In this document: piece after piece, positions 43,489-50,526 of the stretch
Layout: each line of letters opens with the position of its first letter
Position numbering within the stretch: position 1 is the first letter of the stretch
Source: an uncultured Bacteroidales bacterium
GTDB lineage: Bacteria; Bacteroidota; Bacteroidia; Bacteroidales; UBA932
Direction of reading: 5' to 3'
Assembly: GCA_900316675.1 (NCBI GenBank)
Contig: ONDR01000013.1
Coordinates: 1 to 56,544, forward strand
Length of the DNA: 56,544 nt
Notes under the pieces: generated by a model
What the model was told of the DNA's origin: nothing
Database searches by the model: none
What the model saw: the letters and a program-made list of their open reading frames with translations, nothing else
Made by a program: the position numbers and the translations under genes

Positions 43489-44127
43489 TTACCAGCGGTT
43501 ATAGTGGATTTTTTCCGGATTCCACTTGTCTTTCGGCTGATCTTCGCCTGCGGGATGGCCGATTGGAACAATCGCAAGGGGTAAAACTCCTTCCGGAAGA
43601 TCAAGCGCATCCTTCATCATGTTCATCCTGGGTTCGATGGGATAGCAGGCTGTCCAAACGGCTCCAAGACCCTGTGCCTCAACTGCCAGGAGAAGGTTCT
43701 CTGTTGCGGCTGAGCAGTCCTCGAACCAGAACTCGTTGGGCACTTCCTGAGGCTCTGCCTCCGGCTGGCCGAAGGGCTTGCGCATCATGCTGGTTTTTCC
43801 GCATACTACGACAACTGCGCCGGCGTTGGTGAACATGGATCCCTGACGGTCCTGTCCAAAGATTTGCTCAATGCGCAGGTGGTCTGTCAGAACTACGAAT
43901 TCCCAAGGCTGGAAGTTCATTGCGGTAGGAGCTGCCATGGCAGCTTTGAGTATGGTTTCCAGCTGCTCCTGGGTGATGGATTCGCCGGTGAAATTACGAA
44001 CACTCTTACGGTTCATGATATTGGCAATCGCAGCTTCTCCGGGATTGGCCTCTTTGTTACCGCCGCAGCAAGATGAAACAAGCAGTGAAGCTACAACTAT
44101 TAAGCTGATAAAAAATAATTTACGCAT
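43489..44127 (-). CDS. nitroreductase-family lipoprotein, 212 aa
   Basis: FMN-dependent nitroreductase fold: NRKSVRNFTGE at the start of the domain, AAPTAMNFQPWEFVVL for FMN binding, and GLGAVWTACYP with a C-terminal IGHPAGEDQPKDKW. Unusually for this family, a signal peptide precedes it and ends in LLVSSC, with lipobox Cys20, so the protein is probably a lipoprotein outside the cytoplasm. The start at 44127 (MRKLFFISL) gives the clean signal peptide. It lies 19 bp after truA, in the same direction. Substrate unknown. Confidence 0.88.
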   Translation of the reverse strand: MRKLFFISLIVVASLLVSSCCGGNKEANPGEAAIANIMNRKSVRNFTGESITQEQLETILKAAMAAPTAMNFQPWEFVVLTDHLRIEQIFGQDRQGSMFTNAGAVVVVCGKTSMMRKPFGQPEAEPQEVPNEFWFEDCSAATENLLLAVEAQGLGAVWTACYPIEPRMNMMKDALDLPEGVLPLAIVPIGHPAGEDQPKDKWNPEKIHYNRW

Positions 44128-44146
44128 ATCAAAGGTATTATATGAA

Positions 44147-44914
44147 CTAATATTCAACTTTGGACAGGAAGAGGGCGTGGCCGGGTACGGACTCGCCTGC
44201 GGCGCTACGGTTGCCGCTGGTCAAAACTTCCTGCATGTGACTTACCGGATAACGGCCTCTTCCGATGTCCAGCAATGTGCCTACGATGGCCCTTACCATG
44301 TTGCGTAAAAAGCGGTTGGCGGACACGGTAAACACCAGGTAATCCCCGTCCTTGCAAGGGTACTCCATTATGCCGGCATGAGCCGGGGTGTAGGGCTTCC
44401 AGAAGGCCTCTGAAATTGTGCAGACAGAGGTCTTGCTGTTGCCGCCTGATTTTTCAAAGCAGCTGAAGTCATGCTCGCCCAAAAGATACTGACATGCCAT
44501 ATTCATGGCATCGACATCCAGCGGATAGGTGTAAAGGTAGGAATATTTTCCCGCAAAAGGGTCTTTGCGTCTGTGAATGAAATAGTTATATCTGCGAAGC
44601 CTTGCATCGAAGCGGGCATGGAAGTCTTCCGGCACAATTTTCACTTCGTGAATTATCACGGAAACGGGCAAAATGGCATTTAATTTGCAGGATAATTCTT
44701 CTTCGCGGAAGGGCTGTGATGCGTCAAAGTGAGCCACGTATCCGATGGCATTTACACCGGCATCCGTCCGTCCGGCTCCTGTCACGGAAACAGGCTCGCG
44801 CAGGGCAAGTGAAAGAGCCCTTTCAAGAGCCTCCTGCACAGAATCGGCATTGGGCTGGATTTGCCAGCCGCTGAAACCGGAACCATCGTAGGAAAGTGTG
44901 ACAGAGTAACGCAT
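44147..44914 (-). CDS. truA: tRNA pseudouridine(38-40) synthase TruA
   Basis: Modifies uridines 38-40 in the tRNA anticodon arm. The start at 44914 (MRYSVTLSYDGSGFSGWQ) matches family N-termini. The catalytic Asp is in GAGRTDAGVNA. RRYNYFIHRR and FLRNMVRAIVGTLLDIGRGR are diagnostic. 255 residues. Divergent from moxR, with only 31 bp between the two starts. Confidence 0.96.
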   Translation of the reverse strand: MRYSVTLSYDGSGFSGWQIQPNADSVQEALERALSLALREPVSVTGAGRTDAGVNAIGYVAHFDASQPFREEELSCKLNAILPVSVIIHEVKIVPEDFHARFDARLRRYNYFIHRRKDPFAGKYSYLYTYPLDVDAMNMACQYLLGEHDFSCFEKSGGNSKTSVCTISEAFWKPYTPAHAGIMEYPCKDGDYLVFTVSANRFLRNMVRAIVGTLLDIGRGRYPVSHMQEVLTSGNRSAAGESVPGHALFLSKVEY

Positions 44915-44921
44915 AACAATG

Positions 44922-44929
44922 CAAAGATA
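44922..44929 (-). promoter_or_regulatory. -7 box TATCTTTG for truA, very close to its ATG
   Basis: The minus strand reads TATCTTTG only 7 bases before the truA ATG. Given the usual 5-7 bases from this box to the start of transcription, the truA message may have little or no leader. The box lies in the 31-bp gap shared with moxR. Confidence 0.55.
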
Positions 44930-44945
44930 GAAAAAACAAAATAAA

Positions 44946-45935
44946 ATGGACGTAAACATCAAAGAATTGAACGAGCGCATTCAGCAGGAAAGTTCCTTCG
45001 TGGACATGCTGTCGCTTGAAATGGGAAAGGTTATCGTAGGTCAGAAAGGCCTTGTAGAGAATCTCCTTATCGGCCTTCTGGCTGGTGGCCACATCCTTCT
45101 GGAAGGTGTCCCTGGACTTGCTAAAACCCTTGCTATCAACACTCTGGCCCAGGCTGTGGATGCAAAGTTCAGCCGTATCCAGTTCACCCCTGATCTGCTG
45201 CCTGCAGACCTCATCGGTACAATGATCTACTCCCAGAAGAACGAGAGCTTCGAGGTTCACAAGGGCCCTGTCTTTGCAAACTTCGTTCTGGCGGACGAGA
45301 TCAACCGTAGCCCTGCAAAGGTACAGAGCGCCCTGCTGGAGGCGATGCAGGAGAAACAGGTTACCATCGGCGACAAAACCTTCCCTCTGCCCCAGCCCTT
45401 CCTTGTAATGGCTACCCAGAACCCTATCGAGCAGGAAGGTACCTATCCGCTGCCCGAGGCTCAGGTAGACCGTTTCATGCTCAAGGTTATCGTCGGCTAT
45501 CCCAAGAAAGAAGAGGAGCGCCAGATTATCCGCATGAACAATACCGGCGAATTCCCTCACGCAAACCCTGTAGTTAAGCCGGAAGATATAATCCGTGCCC
45601 GTGAGGTTGTCCGTGACGTTTATATGGACGAGAAAATAGAGAAGTACATCGTTGACATAGTTTACGCAACCCGTACCCCTGAGGATTACAATCTTGCAGA
45701 AATCAAGAACCTTATTTCTTACGGTGCTTCACCGCGTGCCAGCATTTCACTGTCCCTGGCAGCAAAGGCTTATGCCTTCATCAAGAGAAGAGGTTACGTT
45801 ATTCCGGAGGACGTCCGTGCCGTGTCCGCAGAGGTTCTGCGCCACAGGATCGGCCTAACTTACGAGGCTGAGGCAGAGAATGTGACCACAGAGAATATCA
45901 TCTCCGATGTCCTTAATGCCGTAATGGTTCCGTAA
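44946..45935 (+). CDS. moxR: MoxR-type AAA+ ATPase of the aerotolerance operon
   Basis: Predicted chaperone-like ATPase that works with VWA-domain proteins. Walker A is LLEGVPGLAKT, Walker B is VLADEINRSPAK and sensor 1 is MATQNPIEQEGTYPLPEAQ, all typical of MoxR. 329 residues. It begins the rightward moxR-DUF58-batX-batA-batB-batC-batD/E operon; its stop overlaps the next ATG by one base (TAATG). Confidence 0.95.
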   Translation: MDVNIKELNERIQQESSFVDMLSLEMGKVIVGQKGLVENLLIGLLAGGHILLEGVPGLAKTLAINTLAQAVDAKFSRIQFTPDLLPADLIGTMIYSQKNESFEVHKGPVFANFVLADEINRSPAKVQSALLEAMQEKQVTIGDKTFPLPQPFLVMATQNPIEQEGTYPLPEAQVDRFMLKVIVGYPKKEEERQIIRMNNTGEFPHANPVVKPEDIIRAREVVRDVYMDEKIEKYIVDIVYATRTPEDYNLAEIKNLISYGASPRASISLSLAAKAYAFIKRRGYVIPEDVRAVSAEVLRHRIGLTYEAEAENVTTENIISDVLNAVMVP

Positions 45936-46822
45936 TGGCAACAACTACAACAGAGCTGCTTAAGAAGGTCAGGAAGCTTGAAATCCGGACCAAGGCCCTT
46001 TCGCACCAGATCTTCGCGGGAGAGTATCACTCTGCCTTCAAGGGCAGGGGTATGGCTTTCAGCGAGGTACGCGAATACCAGTGGGGCGACGACGTCCGCA
46101 GCATGGACTGGAACGTCACCGCACGCATGCATGCCCCCTACGTCAAGGTGTTCGAGGAAGAGAGGGAACTTACCGTCATGCTTCTTATCGACATTAGCCG
46201 CTCAGGTTTGTTCGGTACCACAGTTCGCACTAAACGTGACCTGACGGCAGAGATTGCCGCTGTGCTTTCTTTCAGCGCCATTATCAACAACGATAAGGTG
46301 GGAGCTATCCTGTTCAGCGACAGGGTAGAGAAGTTCATCCCGCCGGCAAAGGGCCGCAGCCACCTGCTTCACATTATTCGTGAAGTGCTGGAGTGGCAGC
46401 CCCAGAGCGATGGTACCGATGTTTCAGAGGCCCTTCGCTACATGACCGGCGCACTCAAGAAGCGCTGCACCGCCTTCCTTCTGTCGGATATGATAGACAT
46501 GGGCGCAAACGGTGCTCCCAGATACGAGGATGCCCTGAAGATTGCCGCAGGCCGCCACGACCTTTCCGTGCTGCGAATCTATGACCCCCGCGAGCGCACC
46601 CTGCCTTCCGTGGGCCTGGTTCATGCCAAGGATGCGGAAACCGGCGAAACGGCTGTCATCAATACATCCAGCCGCAGGGCCCGCAGGGAATATGCGGCAT
46701 GGTGGGCATCGGCCTGGCAGCAGGCAGATACCATAATGCGCCGCCGCAGCATAGACTGTGTGGATATTGCCACCGACCAGGACTATGTCAAGGCGCTGAT
46801 TTCACTTTTCAGAAGCAGGTAA
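45935..46822 (+). CDS. DUF58 domain protein of the Bat operon, 295 aa
   Basis: DUF58 proteins are VWA-like partners regularly encoded after moxR. Visible blocks are FAGEYHSAFKGRGMAFSEVR, GDDVRSMDWNVTARM and VMLLIDISRSGLFG, the last resembling a metal-ion (DxSxS) site. Soluble and probably cytoplasmic. It overlaps moxR by one base and precedes the next gene by 3 bp. Confidence 0.93.
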   Translation: MATTTTELLKKVRKLEIRTKALSHQIFAGEYHSAFKGRGMAFSEVREYQWGDDVRSMDWNVTARMHAPYVKVFEEERELTVMLLIDISRSGLFGTTVRTKRDLTAEIAAVLSFSAIINNDKVGAILFSDRVEKFIPPAKGRSHLLHIIREVLEWQPQSDGTDVSEALRYMTGALKKRCTAFLLSDMIDMGANGAPRYEDALKIAAGRHDLSVLRIYDPRERTLPSVGLVHAKDAETGETAVINTSSRRARREYAAWWASAWQQADTIMRRRSIDCVDIATDQDYVKALISLFRSR

Positions 46823-46825
46823 TTT

Positions 46826-47794
46826 ATGATTAAAAAGATATTGGCCATAACCGTCGCAGCACTTGCCCTCCTGCCTGCAAAGGCACAGGAAGGCGGGGAT
46901 GCGTTCCTGCGCCAGCAGCAGAAGCGGGATTCCGTCCTTATCGCGGATCAGCTGAGCTACGGTGCCAGGGTAGAGGGCCTGAAGGAGGGTGCGGTACTGC
47001 AGCTTCCGGAATTCGACAAAAACCAGCTGACAGAGGGCGTAGAGCTTGTAAAGCCCTGGGTTCTTGATACCCTCAGGAACAAAAAGGGCAGCATCGACCT
47101 GGAAGCATCGCTAACTATCACTTCCTTCGAGGAGGGCGAATATCAGCTTCCGGACCTTAAGTTTGCCCGCACGATGCCGGACGGCACTACCGATACCCTT
47201 GTGTTCAAGGGCCGCCCGCTTACCGTCACTACCATGCCGGTGGATACTGCCACCTTCCAGGTCCATGACCTCCGCGGCCAGATAAGCTACCCGCTTACCT
47301 TCGCAGAGATCCTGCCTTACCTGATTGCTGTGCTTGGAGTCATCCTTCTTGCTTTGATTATCTGGCTGGTGGTAAGGTACTTACGCAAGAAGCGCGGCGC
47401 TATTCTGGCTCCGCCCGAACCTGCGCACATCGTCGCCCTGCGCAAGCTTGACAAGCTGCGTGGCAATAAACTATGGGCTCCTGACAAGCAGAAGACTTAC
47501 TATTCCGGCATTACTGACGCCCTGCGCGAATACATGGCTTCAAGGTACGAGTTCGGCGCCCAGGAAATGACCACAGCAGAAATCTTCAAGGCTATAAAGG
47601 ATACAGACTTCCCGGCAGAATACAAAGAGCCGCTCAAAGACCTCTTTGAGACTTCTGATTTTGTGAAGTTTGCCAAGATGACGGTGGACGATGACTACAA
47701 TGCCAAGAGCCTGCCTCTGGCAGTGAGGTTCGTGACCGATACCTATCAGAAAGCCCTTGACTCCGAGTCTCAGGAAGCTAAAAAAGAAGAGTAG
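46826..47794 (+). CDS. Bat-operon membrane protein of unknown role, 322 aa
   Basis: A signal peptide (~1-20, ending PAKAQ) is followed by a beta-rich extracytoplasmic domain, one membrane helix at ~163-185 (LPYLIAVLGVILLALIIWLVV) and a basic cytoplasmic domain ending in an acidic tail. Proteins of this layout are common between DUF58 and batA in Bacteroidetes and resemble DUF4381-type proteins in topology. It probably links the MoxR/DUF58 pair to the membrane Bat complex; that is inference from position. Confidence 0.75.
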   Translation: MIKKILAITVAALALLPAKAQEGGDAFLRQQQKRDSVLIADQLSYGARVEGLKEGAVLQLPEFDKNQLTEGVELVKPWVLDTLRNKKGSIDLEASLTITSFEEGEYQLPDLKFARTMPDGTTDTLVFKGRPLTVTTMPVDTATFQVHDLRGQISYPLTFAEILPYLIAVLGVILLALIIWLVVRYLRKKRGAILAPPEPAHIVALRKLDKLRGNKLWAPDKQKTYYSGITDALREYMASRYEFGAQEMTTAEIFKAIKDTDFPAEYKEPLKDLFETSDFVKFAKMTVDDDYNAKSLPLAVRFVTDTYQKALDSESQEAKKEE

Positions 47795-47797
47795 AAC

Positions 47798-48781
47798 ATG
47801 TTTTTTGAATATCCATATTTGCTTTGGTTGCTGGCCGTCCCGGTTCTGCTGGCCGCCCTGTACATTTACAGGCAGGTGGCTCGCAGGGAACCGCATATGC
47901 GCGTTTCAACCCTGACGCCCTGGAAGAAGGGCCGCTCAGTTTTCTGGAGCGTCCTGATTCATGTGCCGGCAGTGCTGCGCTTTGGCGCCATGGCGCTGAT
48001 TGTGGTCTGTCTGGCAAGGCCCAAGTCTTCGTCCGAAATGGAGAGGGTAGATACAGAGGGTATAGACATTGTCTTTGCCATGGACGTTTCTACCAGTATG
48101 CTGGCCAGAGACTTTACCCCGGACCGTCTTAGCGCCGCAAAAGATATTGCCATAGAGTTCATCAGCCAGAGGCCTACGGACCGCATGGGAATTGTGGTTT
48201 TTGCCGGTGAGAGTTATACTCAGTGCCCGCTTACCACGGACAGGGCCACCCTCATCAACCTGATGAAAGAGATTCAGACCGGTCTTATCGATGACGGTAC
48301 TGCCATCGGCAACGGACTTGCAACGGCAGTGGCCAGAATCAAGGATTCCGACGCCAAGAGCCGCGTCATCATACTTCTGACCGATGGTGTCAACAATATG
48401 GGCGAGGTTGCCCCGGAGACTGCGGCAGAGATCGCAAAGACTTATGGGATAAGGGTTTATACCATCGGGGTGGGTGATAACGGAACTGCTCCGTACCCTG
48501 TCATGACGCCCTTCGGCCCTCAGGTTCAGCAGATAGAGGTAGAGATTGACGAGCAGTTGCTAAAGAATATCGCCTCCACTACCGGCGGCCGCTATTTCCG
48601 TGCAACCGACAATACCAAGCTGGCAGAGATCTTTGGAGAGATTGGAAAGATGGAAAAGGCCCGCACTACTGTTGACAGCTTCCCGGTTTACAAGGAACTG
48701 TTCCCCCGCTTTGCGGTCATTGCCATGCTGCTTTTGCTGGCGGAGATACTTATTAAGCTTATAATCAGGAGGTTGCCATGA
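47798..48781 (+). CDS. batA: BatA, VWA-domain membrane protein
   Basis: Two N-terminal hydrophobic segments (residues ~5-25 and ~50-70) lead into a von Willebrand A domain with metal-site motif DVSTS in VFAMDVSTSML, TIGVG in the core and VIILLTDG, and a C-terminal membrane helix. Part of the Bacteroides aerotolerance (Bat) complex. 327 residues. It is 3 bp after the preceding gene, and its stop overlaps the batB ATG by four bases (ATGA). Confidence 0.93.
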   Translation: MFFEYPYLLWLLAVPVLLAALYIYRQVARREPHMRVSTLTPWKKGRSVFWSVLIHVPAVLRFGAMALIVVCLARPKSSSEMERVDTEGIDIVFAMDVSTSMLARDFTPDRLSAAKDIAIEFISQRPTDRMGIVVFAGESYTQCPLTTDRATLINLMKEIQTGLIDDGTAIGNGLATAVARIKDSDAKSRVIILLTDGVNNMGEVAPETAAEIAKTYGIRVYTIGVGDNGTAPYPVMTPFGPQVQQIEVEIDEQLLKNIASTTGGRYFRATDNTKLAEIFGEIGKMEKARTTVDSFPVYKELFPRFAVIAMLLLLAEILIKLIIRRLP

Positions 48782-49782
48782 TATACTATCTTGCATCACC
48801 GCAGTATTTGTGGCTGCTTTTATTGATTCCGCTGCTGCCTGCCGCCTTTGCGCTGGGCCGCATTGTACGCACTTCCCGCATCCGTCGCCTGGGCGACGAG
48901 GCCCTTGTAAAAGAACTTATGCCGTCTGTGTCCAAGTCTAAGGACTGGGCCCGCATGGTGCTTTTCACAATAGGTTTTGCAGCCTTCGTTATCGGCCTTT
49001 GCCGTCCGCAGATAGGTGCAAAGCTCAGCGAGCACAAAACCCGTGGCGCAGAGGTCATGATAGCCCTTGACGTGTCCAACTCCATGCTGGCAGAGGATTA
49101 TTCGCCTAACCGCCTGGAGCGTGCCAAGCTGGCTATTTCCCGCATCACCGACCGTCTTAAGGAAGATCGCATCGGACTTATCATTTTTGCCGGAACATCC
49201 TTCGTGCAGCTGCCTATAACGGCGGATTACGTATCTGCAAAGATGTTCCTTAGCACTATATCCACAGGCTCGGTTCCGGTTCAGGGTACGGCAATTGGAG
49301 ACGCCATCCAGACCGCTATCCGCAGCTTCAGCCTTGAAAGCGAAAAGAGCCGTGCAATCATAGTAATTTCCGATGGTGAAAACCACGAGGATGATGCCGT
49401 TGCTGCGGCTGCAAATGCCAAGGAATCAGGTATTTCCGTTTACACGATAGGTGTCGGTTCCCCGGAGGGTCAGCCCATACCCATGGACGGCAACCTGCTT
49501 AAGGATAAGGACGGCCAGATAGTCGTAACCAAGTTGAACGAGGATGCCCTCCGCTCTATCGCAGAGGCCGGCGGCGGTGCCTACATCCGTGCCGGGAACG
49601 ACGAATTCGGCCTTAACCCTATCCTTGACGACATTGAGGCCATGGAGGCAGAAGAGTTCAATTCAATTGTGTTTGAAGAGTACAACGAGCAGTTCATGTA
49701 CTTCTTTGCCATTGCTTTTGTGCTGTTCGCAATTGACATGCTGCTTGGCCGCAGACGTGCCCGTAAAAAGTTGTTTGTATGA
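48778..49782 (+). CDS. batB: BatB, VWA-domain membrane protein
   Basis: A paralogue of BatA with the same topology: two N-terminal helices, a VWA domain with ALDVSNSML metal-site motif, IIVISDGENHED and YTIGVGSPEG, and a C-terminal helix (MYFFAIAFVLFAIDMLLG). 334 residues. Overlaps batA and batC by four bases each, indicating tight translational coupling of complex subunits. Confidence 0.93.
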   Translation: MIYYLASPQYLWLLLLIPLLPAAFALGRIVRTSRIRRLGDEALVKELMPSVSKSKDWARMVLFTIGFAAFVIGLCRPQIGAKLSEHKTRGAEVMIALDVSNSMLAEDYSPNRLERAKLAISRITDRLKEDRIGLIIFAGTSFVQLPITADYVSAKMFLSTISTGSVPVQGTAIGDAIQTAIRSFSLESEKSRAIIVISDGENHEDDAVAAAANAKESGISVYTIGVGSPEGQPIPMDGNLLKDKDGQIVVTKLNEDALRSIAEAGGGAYIRAGNDEFGLNPILDDIEAMEAEEFNSIVFEEYNEQFMYFFAIAFVLFAIDMLLGRRRARKKLFV

Positions 49783-50522
49783 TGAGAAGAGTTCTGATAG
49801 TTATATTTTTCATGCTGATGGGCATAGCGGCCCAGGCGCAGGTGGACAGGAGCGAGATTCGCTCCGGCAACCGTCGCTATGGAAAGGGCGACTACAGGGC
49901 TGCGGCGGTAGAGTACATGCGCGCCCTGGACAAGGATTCCACATCCTTTGCCGGAAACTACAACCTGGCCAGCGTCCATTACAGGCTGGGTGCCTTCGAT
50001 TCTGCAAAAGAGTCGCTTGAAAAGCTGAAAGACTTCGCCCCTGAAAGCAGTCATGGGGCAGATTATTACTTCAATCTGGGAGATGTCAATATCGCCCGCA
50101 AGGATTGGCAGGGTGCGGTAGATGCCCTTAAACAGTGCCTGTTGCTGGATCCCGGCAACATAGATGCAAAAGAGAATTACATCTATGCAAAGAAGCACCT
50201 GGAGAATCAGCAGAACCAGCAACAACAGCAACAGCAGAACCAGGATCAGAATCAGGACCAGAACCAGGATCAGGATCAAAACCAGGACCAGCAGAATCAG
50301 GATCAGGACAAAGATCAGGATAAGGACCAGAATAAAGATCAGAACAAAGATCAGGACCAGAACGGTCAGCAGCCTAAACAGCAGCCTGCAGAAGCAAAGG
50401 TATCGCCCCAGCAGGCACAGCAAATGCTTCAGGCCATTCAGGCAAAAGAGAAGAATACCCAGGAAAAGGTAGAGAAAGCCAAGGCTGCGGTAGGAGTTAA
50501 AAAGAATGAAAAGAATTGGTAG
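49779..50522 (+). CDS. batC: BatC, TPR protein with long Gln/Asn/Asp-rich tail
   Basis: Signal peptide (~1-21, ending AAQAQ) and two or three tetratricopeptide repeats (GNRRYGKGDYRAAAVEYMRAL, YYFNLGDVNIARKDWQGAV) for protein interaction. From ~residue 147 there is a ~55-residue stretch made almost only of Gln, Asn, Asp and Lys, encoded by near-repetitive DNA at 50216-50370, then a charged helical end. The tail is usual for BatC but its length probably varies. Exported; acts with BatA, BatB and BatD. Confidence 0.92.
   Translation: MMRRVLIVIFFMLMGIAAQAQVDRSEIRSGNRRYGKGDYRAAAVEYMRALDKDSTSFAGNYNLASVHYRLGAFDSAKESLEKLKDFAPESSHGADYYFNLGDVNIARKDWQGAVDALKQCLLLDPGNIDAKENYIYAKKHLENQQNQQQQQQQNQDQNQDQNQDQDQNQDQQNQDQDKDQDKDQNKDQNKDQDQNGQQPKQQPAEAKVSPQQAQQMLQAIQAKEKNTQEKVEKAKAAVGVKKNEKNW
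50216..50370 (+). repeat. CAG/GAT/AAC-rich low-complexity tract inside batC
   Basis: Degenerate repeats of CAGGAT, CAGAAC and AAAGAT triplet pairs encode the QN/QD/KD tail of BatC. Such DNA is prone to slippage in multiples of three, so tail length may differ between strains without breaking the reading frame. Confidence 0.7.
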
Positions 50523-50526
50523 CGAT

